Below are positions 15,477 to 23,849 of a stretch of DNA of 64,000 nt, piece after piece (positions within the stretch are counted from its first letter, which is position 1; each line of letters opens with the position of its first letter). The position numbers and the translations under genes are program-made. The notes under the pieces were generated by a model that saw only the letters and a list, made by a program, of their open reading frames with translations, did not search any database and was not told the DNA's origin. The stretch is from Vibrio sp. NTOU-M3 (GTDB lineage: Bacteria > Pseudomonadota > Gammaproteobacteria > Enterobacterales > Vibrionaceae): the NCBI RefSeq assembly GCF_040869035.1, contig NZ_CP162100.1, forward strand, positions 2,790,001-2,854,000. Reading direction: 5' to 3'.

Positions 15477-17560
15477 CAGTTATCATCCTCATCATCAAAT
15501 AGCTCCGGAATGAAATCAGGCAGTTGATAACTTTCCTCCTCTCCCTTTATAGGTATCACCGACGCGACTTCTTCTTGTTTAGCCCTAACTGGCTGTATTG
15601 CTAACTCCTTTCTCTCTTGCTCTCGAACATTCCGTTTATTGCCTTTGATGTCATTTATCTTTTGCGCGTTGCTCAGTGTACTGGTTTTACGATTCTTTGT
15701 AGCTTTCTTCAGTTTCTTTTCAAGAAGATCATCAAAATCTCGTTCTACGGTTGCAAATTGATACTTAGCTTCAGCTAAAGTCTGCTTTTGAGCTGCTTGA
15801 CGTTCCCATACTTGATACCAAGTTAGATCACGGAACTCTCTACTTCGACTAGAAAGATCACAAACCCAAAATGTATTTTTTCCTTCTTCAGGAAACAGAT
15901 ATATGTGATTAGCAGAACCAAGCTCATAGGCTGCAAATAGTTTTTTAGGTCTAGATACTTCCGAAGAACGGTGCATCCAACCTGTCTGAATAATTTCTTT
16001 TCCTGTGTAGGTTAATCCCCATAACTTTACGCCTAACTCGGATACAGTGACCTTTTGACGCGGTAACAGCAGTATCTTTGCAATATCCGTATCGATGGCT
16101 CGTAAGCGCCCAGTGCGATGCTGTAGTCCCCATCTCCAAAGCTCAATAGGGATCGATGGAAGGCCTTCTGGCATATCAGGAGCACGATCGTACTTTTCTA
16201 ACGGTTTGTTTAAGTTGTGAGCAAGTATTGAATAGAGCAGTATTTCAATAAAATCTGATCTCGCCACAGCAGCTTCAACTCTATAATCTCTTTCACCATG
16301 CTTCTTAACCTTGTTACCAGTTACGACACCTGGCATATAGGGCTTAAACTTAGCTTGCAACGTGCCAAATGATCTCTCTACGATACCTTTGGCGTCACCC
16401 CGTCGAGGGGGAGCACTTTCAAGGCGAACTCCTATAACATCAACCAAATAATTGGCTTGATGGCTCATCAATTCACCGCGATCGGCTAACAGAACATCAG
16501 GAATACCTACACATGGCCACTGCTCTTCAGAAATATCGATACCATATTCTGCACAGGCTTTTACTTTGCTATCAAAGCTGCATATCAGTGCCTTCATTGC
16601 AACGGGAAAAGATGGGTTATCGAAACCGATATAAAAGCCAGCAACCATGCGGCTAAAAACATCAATGACCATATAAATTGTCGGCCGACCAATAACCTTG
16701 TCCGGGTCATCGTCATCTACTAGGTAAATATCGGCGATGGTAGCATCAATTTCGTATCGACTACCTGGGCCTAACGCTTGCTCGGTAGCTGTGCCATGAA
16801 GTGGTCTAACGTCTTTGTTGTAATTTCCTTGAGGCGTCTGAACAGTGAGCTGAGTGGCCTTTGTATACTCGGTTTTGTAAAAGTATTGAAACTGACGAAG
16901 TGTCGGAATTTCATGCTCTTCAGCTTCAGGGTGTTTGAGCTTGTAAGCCTTAGTAAACTTGATATACGAATACCGAATTGAAAAGCCTTTATCGTTCATC
17001 AGATACTTATCACAAATGATTCGAAATTGCTTTCTGACACTTTCGGTTACAGGCTCTCCGCGACCAATGCCATATATCCTCTGTCTACCAGCTTTGCTAG
17101 TCGTGAAGTTTCTTCTTTTTCCACCTGCACCAGAGTTTTTATAATCAGGTAAAAGAGCATTCTTAATCTGACCCCTTTGCCAATAGCGCCTTAAGAGTCG
17201 ATAGATCGTAGGTTTTCCTTTACCCGATTCAGCAATAACCTGATTAAGCCTGCTCGCTCGAACTCGCTTGTCAAATGCCTCTTCGCCTTCAACGATAGGC
17301 TTTATCAGTTCATAGTTGCGTTGGCTTTCCAAATAACTACTAGATGCTTCGTCCCAAGACTCACCTTGGAGGTATGAGTAGGGGTCAGGGATCTTTTCTA
17401 AACGCCCCTCATCAGTCCAATTGAAGCATTCATCAAAATAGACTCTTTCAGGTAAACCTTTGTTCTCATCAATAGCAATCCAATAGAAGTAGCTTGTCTC
17501 AGTAAAAAGAATGCGATAAGGCTTGCCATCAAATGATAGGGTTTCATTAACTCGCCACAT
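15476..17560 (-). CDS. tnsB: TnsB DDE transposase
   Basis: 694-residue RNase-H-fold transposase (Tn7 TnsB: 702) that binds the end repeats and cuts and joins the 3' ends. Catalytic triad D272 (YEIDATIAD), D360 (LLADRGE) and E395 (GIVERSFG), one residue off the Tn7 numbering. I start at the ATG at 17560: GAGGGG lies seven bases upstream, and the opening MWRVNE aligns with MWQINE of Tn7 TnsB; in-frame TTG/ATG at 17578/17575 would only add a few residues. Overlaps tnsA by 14 bases. The C-terminal tail is basic then acidic (…LPDFIPELFDDEDDN), the part that contacts TnsC in Tn7. Confidence 0.96.
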   Translation of the reverse strand: MWRVNETLSFDGKPYRILFTETSYFYWIAIDENKGLPERVYFDECFNWTDEGRLEKIPDPYSYLQGESWDEASSSYLESQRNYELIKPIVEGEEAFDKRVRASRLNQVIAESGKGKPTIYRLLRRYWQRGQIKNALLPDYKNSGAGGKRRNFTTSKAGRQRIYGIGRGEPVTESVRKQFRIICDKYLMNDKGFSIRYSYIKFTKAYKLKHPEAEEHEIPTLRQFQYFYKTEYTKATQLTVQTPQGNYNKDVRPLHGTATEQALGPGSRYEIDATIADIYLVDDDDPDKVIGRPTIYMVIDVFSRMVAGFYIGFDNPSFPVAMKALICSFDSKVKACAEYGIDISEEQWPCVGIPDVLLADRGELMSHQANYLVDVIGVRLESAPPRRGDAKGIVERSFGTLQAKFKPYMPGVVTGNKVKKHGERDYRVEAAVARSDFIEILLYSILAHNLNKPLEKYDRAPDMPEGLPSIPIELWRWGLQHRTGRLRAIDTDIAKILLLPRQKVTVSELGVKLWGLTYTGKEIIQTGWMHRSSEVSRPKKLFAAYELGSANHIYLFPEEGKNTFWVCDLSSRSREFRDLTWYQVWERQAAQKQTLAEAKYQFATVERDFDDLLEKKLKKATKNRKTSTLSNAQKINDIKGNKRNVREQERKELAIQPVRAKQEEVASVIPIKGEEESYQLPDFIPELFDDEDDN

Positions 17561-18377
17561 AGCTGTGCCCCTCATCAAAAGCTACACCTCTAAATACAAG
17601 GTCTCTTGCTCGCAAGCTATGGAAAGGATATCGAATATCAAACGTGATAAGCCTAGCAGCGCACATCAATCGAAGATCGAACATAGAGTCTCCTAACTTC
17701 TGTCCATAAGCCAACTCATATTCTTTTGCAATTTCAACCACTTTTTTGTCAGGAATGCGAGAGAAATAAGCTTTCATGTGGTTAAACGTTAGCAAAAGCT
17801 CATCGGTAATCAATTCATCGAAATACCCTTTGACGCCATATAGCCACTCAATATTATCCACAACGACTTTATCTATTTCTTTTTCCGTGACTAGGAACCA
17901 CGGGATCTTTTTTAACTGCCAATAACGACGTTCAATTTCAAGTTTTTCGATAGTTCTTGAATCTTTAAGGGCATTTTTATACTTGGCTTGGATAACAAAT
18001 CTAGGCTGAACTTTAGAAGAGGTGTTGACAAAAAAGTCTGACGACATCACTTGATTAACCCCATTTTGTGCAGGGTGCCAAAGCTGATGTTCCTGGCAGA
18101 TATTTAGCGTGTCATCCCTATTGAGTGGAAACTGCTCACGAATGTCAGTTACGGCAGGGTTATGATCAAGAAGGAGAAAAATAGCGAATTCAAGGTCCGA
18201 TAGCACATGATGAATGCGGCTCGTTAGGTGAGAGTAGACTCTTTGAGATCTACCTTCGGATGGAACCTCATTCACGTACAGCCACGGTTTATAGTTAGAA
18301 AGCTTTCCTGAACCTCGGCCTTCTTTAATCCGCCTGATGATTTGTTTTTCAGTTAAAACATACTTTGATTTTGCCAT
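17547..18377 (-). CDS. tnsA: TnsA endonuclease subunit of the transposase
   Basis: 276 residues (Tn7 TnsA: 273), a restriction-endonuclease-like enzyme that cuts the 5' ends so that the element moves by cut-and-paste. Catalytic residues fall exactly at the Tn7 positions: E63 (LSDLEFA), D114 (MSSDFF) and K132 (IQAKY). It is the gene nearest the right end, 113 bp from the terminus. No ribosome site is visible; instead a strong inverted repeat with a T run ends 5 bp before the ATG. Confidence 0.96.
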   Translation of the reverse strand: MAKSKYVLTEKQIIRRIKEGRGSGKLSNYKPWLYVNEVPSEGRSQRVYSHLTSRIHHVLSDLEFAIFLLLDHNPAVTDIREQFPLNRDDTLNICQEHQLWHPAQNGVNQVMSSDFFVNTSSKVQPRFVIQAKYKNALKDSRTIEKLEIERRYWQLKKIPWFLVTEKEIDKVVVDNIEWLYGVKGYFDELITDELLLTFNHMKAYFSRIPDKKVVEIAKEYELAYGQKLGDSMFDLRLMCAARLITFDIRYPFHSLRARDLVFRGVAFDEGHSYVAS

Positions 18378-18382
18378 AACAA

Positions 18383-18418
18383 AAACCCGGTTAACTTTTA
18401 ATCAGCTTAACCGGGTTT
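18383..18418 (-). terminator. terminator-like hairpin directly before tnsA
   Basis: Perfect 12-bp arms AAACCCGGTTAA (18383-18394) and TTAACCGGGTTT (18407-18418) with a 12-base loop. Read towards tnsA, the stem is followed by five Ts and then the ATG at 18377. This has the form of a Rho-independent terminator. It should stop transcripts entering from glmS, or act as an attenuator. It could alternatively be a protein-binding dyad. Confidence 0.75.
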
Positions 18419-18420
18419 AA

Positions 18421-18481
18421 AAAGTTTTCAACTTTAATGTCTTAGTTTCAAACTTTATTGTTTAGTTTCAATCTTTATTGT
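18421..18481 (-). repeat. three TnsB-type binding repeats of the right end
   Basis: On the minus strand three copies of about 20 bp follow each other: ACAATAAAGATTGAAACTAA (18481-18462), ACAATAAAGTTTGAAACTAA (18461-18442) and a diverged copy starting ACATTAAAG (18440-18422). Tn7 right ends carry closely packed ACAATAAAG-type sites that bind TnsB, and also repress tns transcription. Confidence 0.9.
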
Positions 18482-18495
18482 CTTACGACAATATT
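18482..18495. other. right terminus and predicted target-site duplication
   Basis: The terminal bases TGTCGTAAG (minus strand, 18490-18482) mark the transposon edge. The next five bases, ATATT (18491-18495), are the expected 5-bp target duplication. Their partner should flank the left end outside the window. From 18491 to the glmS stop there are 25 bp. Confidence 0.85.
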
Positions 18496-18515
18496 AATGG
18501 TGGACTAATTTATAA

Positions 18516-20345
18516 TCACTCCACGGTCACGCTCTTTGCAAGGTTACGTGGTTGGTCAACATCAGTCCCTTTGATGAGAGCGACATAGTAAGAAAGTAGC
18601 TGCAATGGCAAGGTATAAACAATAGGGGCGATAAACTCATCACAATGAGGAACATTGAGCACTTTCATGGTGTCATCGCTTTCAAATGAAGCATTCGCGT
18701 CTGCAAACACATACATCAAGCCACCACGAGCACGCACTTCTTCAACGTTCGATTTCAACTTCTCTAACAGCTCATTATTAGGCGCAACCACAATCACTGG
18801 CATTTCTGCATCGATCAGAGCAAGCGGGCCGTGCTTCAATTCACCAGCAGCATACGCTTCTGCGTGAATATATGAGATTTCTTTCAGCTTTAATGCACCT
18901 TCCATCGCAATGGCTGACTGCTCACCGCGCCCCAAAAATAACGAGTGGTGCTTATCTGCAAAATCTTCCGCTAACGCTTCGATCGCATCGGCCATCGACA
19001 ATGTCTGCTCTAATTTGGCAGGCAAAGATTGCAGCGCCGAGACTAACTGGGCTTCTTGCTCTGTTGATAGTGCGTTATGACGACCAATGGCCCCTGCGAG
19101 CATTAACAAGCCAGCCAGTTGCACCGTAAATGCTTTGGTTGATGCGACACCAATTTCAGCGCCTGCTTTCATCATGTAAGCCATGTCTGACTCTCGAACC
19201 AATGACGATCCCGGGACATTACAAATCGTCAGACTAGCCATGTAACCCATTTCTTTCGCAAGTCGTAATGCTGCCAAGGTATCTGCGGTTTCCCCTGATT
19301 GAGAGATGGTCACAAGTAGAGAGTTTTCAAATACATGGGACTTGCGGTAACGAAACTCAGAAGCAATTTCAACATTACAAGAAACACCCGCCCACTCTTC
19401 TAGCCAGTAACGAGCCACCATCCCTGCATGATAACTGGTACCACATGCAATGATCTGTACGTGTTTCACTTGGCTAAGTAGCGCTTCTGCATTATCCCCA
19501 AAAATAGATGAAATCACTTGGCCATTAGCAAGTCGACCTTCTAACGTCCGCTGCAGCGCAACTGGCTGTTCATGGATCTCTTTTAACATGTAGTGACGGT
19601 ATTCACCTTTGTCACCCGCATCATGAGAGACTTCTGATTCTTTTATTTCACGCTCTACTGCTTGTCCCTTCGCATCAAAAATATTGACCTCAAAACGCGT
19701 CACTTCCGCAACATCACCTTCTTCAAGAAAGGCAAAACGACGGGTAACCGGTAACAAGGCCAATTGATCTGAAGCGATGAAATGCTCCCCCATCCCGAAG
19801 CCGATCACCAATGGGCTACCAGAACGTGCAACCACAACGCGACTTGGATCTTTTTTGTCGAAAATTACAGTGCCGTAAGCACCTTCTAACTGCTTCACCG
19901 TTTTTTGCAGTGCTTCAACAAGGGAGTCTGAGGTTTTTAACTCCCATTCCATAAGGTGTGCGATAACTTCCGTATCCGTTTGAGATTCAAAAACATAACC
20001 ACGTTCACGCAGGATTTCCCTTAACTCTTCATGGTTTTCGATAATACCGTTGTGAACAACGGCAATATCCCCAGACATATGTGGATGAGCATTCACTTCA
20101 GACGGCTCACCATGAGTCGCCCAACGCGTATGCGCAATCCCGGTTCCGCCAGAAACCTGAGCTTTTGAAACAGCTTCTGCGAGCTCTTGAACTTTGCCTA
20201 AACGGCGTAAACGTGTCAGCTCACTCTCTGCATTTACAATCGCAACCCCTGCAGAGTCATATCCCCGGTATTCAAGACGACGTAAACCTTCGACTAATAT
20301 TTCTGCGACATCTCGTTGTGCAACTGCACCTACGATTCCACACAT
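18516..20345 (-). CDS. glmS: glutamine-fructose-6-phosphate aminotransferase (isomerising)
   Basis: 609-residue GlmS, which makes glucosamine-6-phosphate from fructose-6-phosphate and glutamine, the entry to cell-wall amino sugars. N-terminal Cys nucleophile glutaminase domain (MCGIVGAVA), two SIS sugar domains, and the conserved C-terminus [13 protein letters not shown]. The codons of that C-terminus form the attTn7 recognition site, and a Tn7-like element sits 25 bp downstream. The gene lies 77 bp below a DeoR-family regulator in the same direction. Its own terminator must now lie beyond the left end of the element, outside the window. Confidence 0.98.
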   Translation of the reverse strand: MCGIVGAVAQRDVAEILVEGLRRLEYRGYDSAGVAIVNAESELTRLRRLGKVQELAEAVSKAQVSGGTGIAHTRWATHGEPSEVNAHPHMSGDIAVVHNGIIENHEELREILRERGYVFESQTDTEVIAHLMEWELKTSDSLVEALQKTVKQLEGAYGTVIFDKKDPSRVVVARSGSPLVIGFGMGEHFIASDQLALLPVTRRFAFLEEGDVAEVTRFEVNIFDAKGQAVEREIKESEVSHDAGDKGEYRHYMLKEIHEQPVALQRTLEGRLANGQVISSIFGDNAEALLSQVKHVQIIACGTSYHAGMVARYWLEEWAGVSCNVEIASEFRYRKSHVFENSLLVTISQSGETADTLAALRLAKEMGYMASLTICNVPGSSLVRESDMAYMMKAGAEIGVASTKAFTVQLAGLLMLAGAIGRHNALSTEQEAQLVSALQSLPAKLEQTLSMADAIEALAEDFADKHHSLFLGRGEQSAIAMEGALKLKEISYIHAEAYAAGELKHGPLALIDAEMPVIVVAPNNELLEKLKSNVEEVRARGGLMYVFADANASFESDDTMKVLNVPHCDEFIAPIVYTLPLQLLSYYVALIKGTDVDQPRNLAKSVTVE

Positions 20346-20422
20346 AATAACGACTCCAAATTTTTATTGTTTGTATTCCCAATTGGCAGCAAGCAAAGGC
20401 CAGATATTTGGGAGAGTTTTAT

Positions 20423-21184
20423 TTAAGCGCAAATCACTTTGACGCCTTGAGACTCAATGGTCTGTTTATCTTCATCCGTGATATCGCGATTGGTCACTAG
20501 CACATCAACCGCATCCCAGCTCAATTCAAGATTAGGAATTTTTCGACCAATCTTTTCAGATTCAACCATCACAACCACTTCTCGCGAAACATCAGCCATG
20601 ACCTTGCTAAGCCCAACTAATTCATTAAATGTAGTCGTTCCTCGCGCAAGATCGACACCATCTGCACCAATAAAGAGTTGGTCAAAGTCATAAGAACGTA
20701 GAACAGATTCCGCAACCTGCCCTTGAAACGACTCCGAGTGAGCATCCCATGTGCCCCCCGTCATCAAGAGTGTTGGCTCACTTTCAAGCTCATTCAGAGC
20801 ATTTGCGACGTTCAAAGAATTGGTCATCACAACCAATCCTCTTTTGTGATTAAGTTGCTGGATTAATGCTGCTGTCGTACTGCCACTATCAATGACAACA
20901 CGGTTATGATCTCGAATCAGTTTTGCGGCGGCTTCCGCCAACTCATTCTTACGAACCGAAACTTTTCCATGAAATTCTTCATGCACCACTTCTTTTGGTA
21001 ATGCAATCGCACCACCATAACGTCGAAGAAGCTGGCCATTTTTCTCTAATGACGCCAAGTCTTTTCTTATCGTGACTTCTGAGGTTTCAAACTGAAGGGA
21101 GAGCGCTTCAACACTAACCTCTCCCTTTTCATTAACCAAGTTAGAAATCGCGTGTCTTCTGAGCTGAGTGTTTCGTTTCGACAT
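20423..21184 (-). CDS. DeoR/GlpR-family sugar-phosphate-responsive regulator
   Basis: 253 residues: N-terminal DeoR-type helix-turn-helix (VSVEALSLQFETSEVTIRKDLASLEKNGQLLRRYGGA) and a C-terminal sensor domain with the SGSTT phosphate loop. I start at MSKRNTQLRR (21184), since homologues start so; the frame is open to 21229. Its position directly upstream of glmS, same strand, suggests control of amino-sugar genes with a sugar phosphate as signal; that is inference. Confidence 0.88.
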   Translation of the reverse strand: MSKRNTQLRRHAISNLVNEKGEVSVEALSLQFETSEVTIRKDLASLEKNGQLLRRYGGAIALPKEVVHEEFHGKVSVRKNELAEAAAKLIRDHNRVVIDSGSTTAALIQQLNHKRGLVVMTNSLNVANALNELESEPTLLMTGGTWDAHSESFQGQVAESVLRSYDFDQLFIGADGVDLARGTTTFNELVGLSKVMADVSREVVVMVESEKIGRKIPNLELSWDAVDVLVTNRDITDEDKQTIESQGVKVICA

Positions 21185-21613
21185 GTATATTTTAAAATTA
21201 AATTTCGATATGAAACTTATTATAGTCAAAGTGAAACTTTTTAGTCCATTTATTTTGAACCAAAAAATTAATATTTAGCGTAAAAACCTTGTCCTAAGAC
21301 AATTCTTAAACAGTGAATTTGAAATGATTCAATGGTAGAATTCGCACCCTAAAAGAAAAAAAATTACATAATTGACTGTTTTTTTTTTGCAACACCCCCC
21401 TTTAAACGGGTGTTAATCACAAAAATAGTGGATAAATCGCCCACAACTTAGTCATAAAATGACTAAACATTGTGAAAGACTTTCAGTCTTTGGTGCACAA
21501 ACTTAACCTCGTAAAGATTCCATTGCAGGCACAAAATGCAGGACATTGAGGCAGTGCGTCAAAGCTAAAACCGAGTTTCAATTTGTAACAATATTTACCG
21601 GAGAATATCTTCC
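21185..21613 (+). promoter_or_regulatory. intergenic region with structured pykF leader
   Basis: Divergent promoters of the DeoR gene and pykF must lie here. Three inverted repeats stand out: AACACCC … GGGTGTT (about 21400-21416), TTAGTCAT-AAA-ATGACTAA (21448-21466) and AAAGACT-TTC-AGTCTTT (21475-21491). The last two are perfect and only 8 bases apart. The pykF ribosome site CGGAG follows at about 21600. No gene was found. Confidence 0.5.
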
Positions 21614-23026
21614 ATGAAAAAGACCAAAATCGTATGTACGATTGGCCCTAAAACTGAATCTGTAGAGAAGCTAACTGAACTTGTAAATGCAGGCATGAAC
21701 GTAATGCGCCTGAACTTCTCACACGGTGACTACGAAGAGCACGGCACTCGTATCGCGAACTTCCGTAAAGTAATGGAAGAGTCTGGTAAGCAGCTTGCTA
21801 TCCTTCTAGACACTAAAGGTCCAGAAATCCGTACGATCAAACTAGAAGGCGGCAACGACGTTGATCTAGTAGCTGGTCAAGAGTTCACTTTCACAACTGA
21901 CATCTCAGTTGTAGGTAACAAAGACAAAGTAGCGGTAACTTACGCAGGTTTCGCCGCTGACCTAAACGCTGGTAACACAATCCTAGTAGACGACGGTCTA
22001 ATCGAGATGGAAGTTATCGCAACAACTGAAACTGAAGTTAAGTGTAAAGTTCTTAACAACGGCGCTCTAGGCGAAAACAAAGGTGTTAACCTACCTGGCG
22101 TTTCTGTAAACCTACCTGCACTATCTGAAAAAGATAAGAACGACCTTAAATTTGGTTGTGAGCAAGGCGTTGACTTCGTTGCTGCATCTTTCATCCGTAA
22201 AGCATCTGACGTTCAAGAAATCCGTGAAGTTCTGACTGCAAACGGCGGTAAGAACATCCACATCATTTCTAAGATAGAAAACCAAGAAGGTGTTGATAAC
22301 TTCGACGAAATCCTAGAGCTTTCTGATGGCATCATGGTTGCTCGTGGCGACCTAGGTGTTGAAATCCCAGCTGAAGAAGTAATCTTCGCTCAGAAGATGA
22401 TGATCGAGAAGTGTAACCGTGCACGTAAGATGGTTATCACAGCAACTCAAATGCTTGATTCTATGATCAACAACCCACGTCCTACTCGTGCGGAAGCTGG
22501 CGACGTTGCTAACGCCGTAATGGACGGTACAGATGCAGTTATGCTTTCTGGTGAAACAGCGAAAGGTAAATACCCTGTTGAAGCAGTAACTATCATGGCG
22601 CAAATCGCGAACCGTACTGATTCAGCACTTAAAGCTGAGCTAGGTTCTCGTCTAGACAGCCCACGTCTACGCATCACTGAAGCAGTATGTAAAGGCGCTG
22701 TAGACACAGCTGAAAAACTAGCCGCTCCACTAATCATTGTTGCAACCGAAGGCGGTAAATCTGCTCGTTCAGTACGTAAGTACTTCCCAACAGCGAACAT
22801 CATCGCTCTAACAACTAACACTAAGACTGCTGCACAGCTAGTTCTAACTAAAGGTGTTACTCCAGTTGTTGTTGAAGCTATCGAAAGCACTGACGCATTC
22901 TACGTAGCAGGTAAAGAGCTTGCGCTAGAATCTGGTCTAGGCAACAAAGGCGATATCGTTGTTATGGTTTCTGGTGCACTAGTTGCTTCAGGCACAACGA
23001 ATACAGCTTCTGTACATGTTTTATAA
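21614..23026 (+). CDS. pykF: pyruvate kinase I
   Basis: 470-residue pyruvate kinase (phosphoenolpyruvate + ADP to pyruvate + ATP), the last step of glycolysis. Opens [16 protein letters not shown]; the active-site [10 protein letters not shown] and ISKIENQEG strands are present. The length and C-terminus (…[12 protein letters not shown]) fit the fructose-1,6-bisphosphate-activated PykF type. Codon use is strongly biased, as in highly expressed genes. It stands alone, with a clear terminator at 23054. Confidence 0.98.
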   Translation: MKKTKIVCTIGPKTESVEKLTELVNAGMNVMRLNFSHGDYEEHGTRIANFRKVMEESGKQLAILLDTKGPEIRTIKLEGGNDVDLVAGQEFTFTTDISVVGNKDKVAVTYAGFAADLNAGNTILVDDGLIEMEVIATTETEVKCKVLNNGALGENKGVNLPGVSVNLPALSEKDKNDLKFGCEQGVDFVAASFIRKASDVQEIREVLTANGGKNIHIISKIENQEGVDNFDEILELSDGIMVARGDLGVEIPAEEVIFAQKMMIEKCNRARKMVITATQMLDSMINNPRPTRAEAGDVANAVMDGTDAVMLSGETAKGKYPVEAVTIMAQIANRTDSALKAELGSRLDSPRLRITEAVCKGAVDTAEKLAAPLIIVATEGGKSARSVRKYFPTANIIALTTNTKTAAQLVLTKGVTPVVVEAIESTDAFYVAGKELALESGLGNKGDIVVMVSGALVASGTTNTASVHVL

Positions 23027-23053
23027 TTTTGCAACTTAGGAAGCAAAATTCAT

Positions 23054-23080
23054 AAAAAGAGGGCATTGCCCTCTTTTTTT
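23054..23080 (+). terminator. pykF terminator
   Basis: Stem AAAGAGGGC / GCCCTCTTT with a 3-base loop followed by a run of Ts. Confidence 0.92.
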
Positions 23081-23189
23081 ATATCTACGACTTGTCTTTT
23101 GTATTAGAACGGAATACCATCCCATTTAAAATACAAAACAGTGAACTGTATAACTCATTACGTCAAATGGATTGATTGAGGAGCAAGTC

Positions 23190-23846
23190 GTGTCTAGCCC
23201 TACTTTAACTGACAAGGTAGCTAAACTCATATGTCAGGATATTTTAATTGGTAAACTCACACCAGGGCAAAAATTGGTTGTAGCTGAACTTAAGGATAAG
23301 TATCAGTTAGGAGCCTCCCCTATTCGTGAAGCCTTAGTTCAACTTTCGTGGGATAAGTATGTCATTCTTGAACCCCAAAAAGGATGCCGCGTAGCACCGA
23401 TTTGTGGTCAAGAGTTAGGTGATCTCTATGAAAGCCTACGAGTGATCAGTGCTATCTTACTCAAAGATGCAATTTCTTCAGCAGATGAAAACTGGGAACT
23501 GTCTGTCCTTACGGCATTTCATAAGTTGTCACGCATTCAAGTCAATGAGCAAACGGATTGGCATGAGTGGGAAGAGCGCCTGCATCAGTTTTATCTCGCT
23601 TTATTTGATGGTGCTAAACCTCAAAATATGTATCAATTTTCTACGCAATTGATTAATCAGATACGTCGCTACCGCTACTATGCATCGGCATTTCGTACTG
23701 ATTACTCTCTGTGTAATATTGAACAGTATGAGAAAATCATGAAGCTAGCATTAGCGAAAGATGCCAAAGCAGCAGTCGCCGCTTTTGATCATTACTTAAT
23801 TCAAACGGCAAAGGTACTCAAACCCTTAGTTCCAGTGACCTCTTAG
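23190..23846 (+). CDS. GntR-family (FCD-type) transcriptional regulator, GTG start
   Basis: 218 residues: N-terminal winged helix with the GntR signature (LTDKVAKLICQDILIGKLTPGQKL … ASPIREALVQL) and an all-helical C-terminal ligand domain of the FCD/VanR type. I start at the GTG at 23190, six bases after GAGGAG, rather than the upstream TTG at 23172. No target operon lies beside it; the ligand is unknown, organic acids being typical for the family. Confidence 0.85.
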   Translation: MSSPTLTDKVAKLICQDILIGKLTPGQKLVVAELKDKYQLGASPIREALVQLSWDKYVILEPQKGCRVAPICGQELGDLYESLRVISAILLKDAISSADENWELSVLTAFHKLSRIQVNEQTDWHEWEERLHQFYLALFDGAKPQNMYQFSTQLINQIRRYRYYASAFRTDYSLCNIEQYEKIMKLALAKDAKAAVAAFDHYLIQTAKVLKPLVPVTS

Positions 23847-23849
23847 CCG

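Larger units (their letters stand above)
1..18490 (-). mobile_element. Tn7-like transposon, right part with tnsABCDE and metal-resistance cargo
   Basis: All five Tn7 transposition genes lie in canonical order (tnsA nearest the right end, then B, C, D, E). The terminus on the minus strand reads TGTCGTAAG followed by ACAATAAAG, the layout of the Tn7 right end (TGT, nine bases to the first TnsB site). It stops 25 bp past the glmS stop codon, the standard attTn7 insertion point. No matching left end (TGT plus ACAATAAAG repeats in the opposite orientation) was seen, so the element starts left of the window. Cargo seen here: cop operon, Mer-type cassette, Cu+ ATPase operon, a DUF3316 gene and an IS-like relic. 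The cop genes look richer in G+C than the tns genes, which suggests a mosaic origin. Confidence 0.93.
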
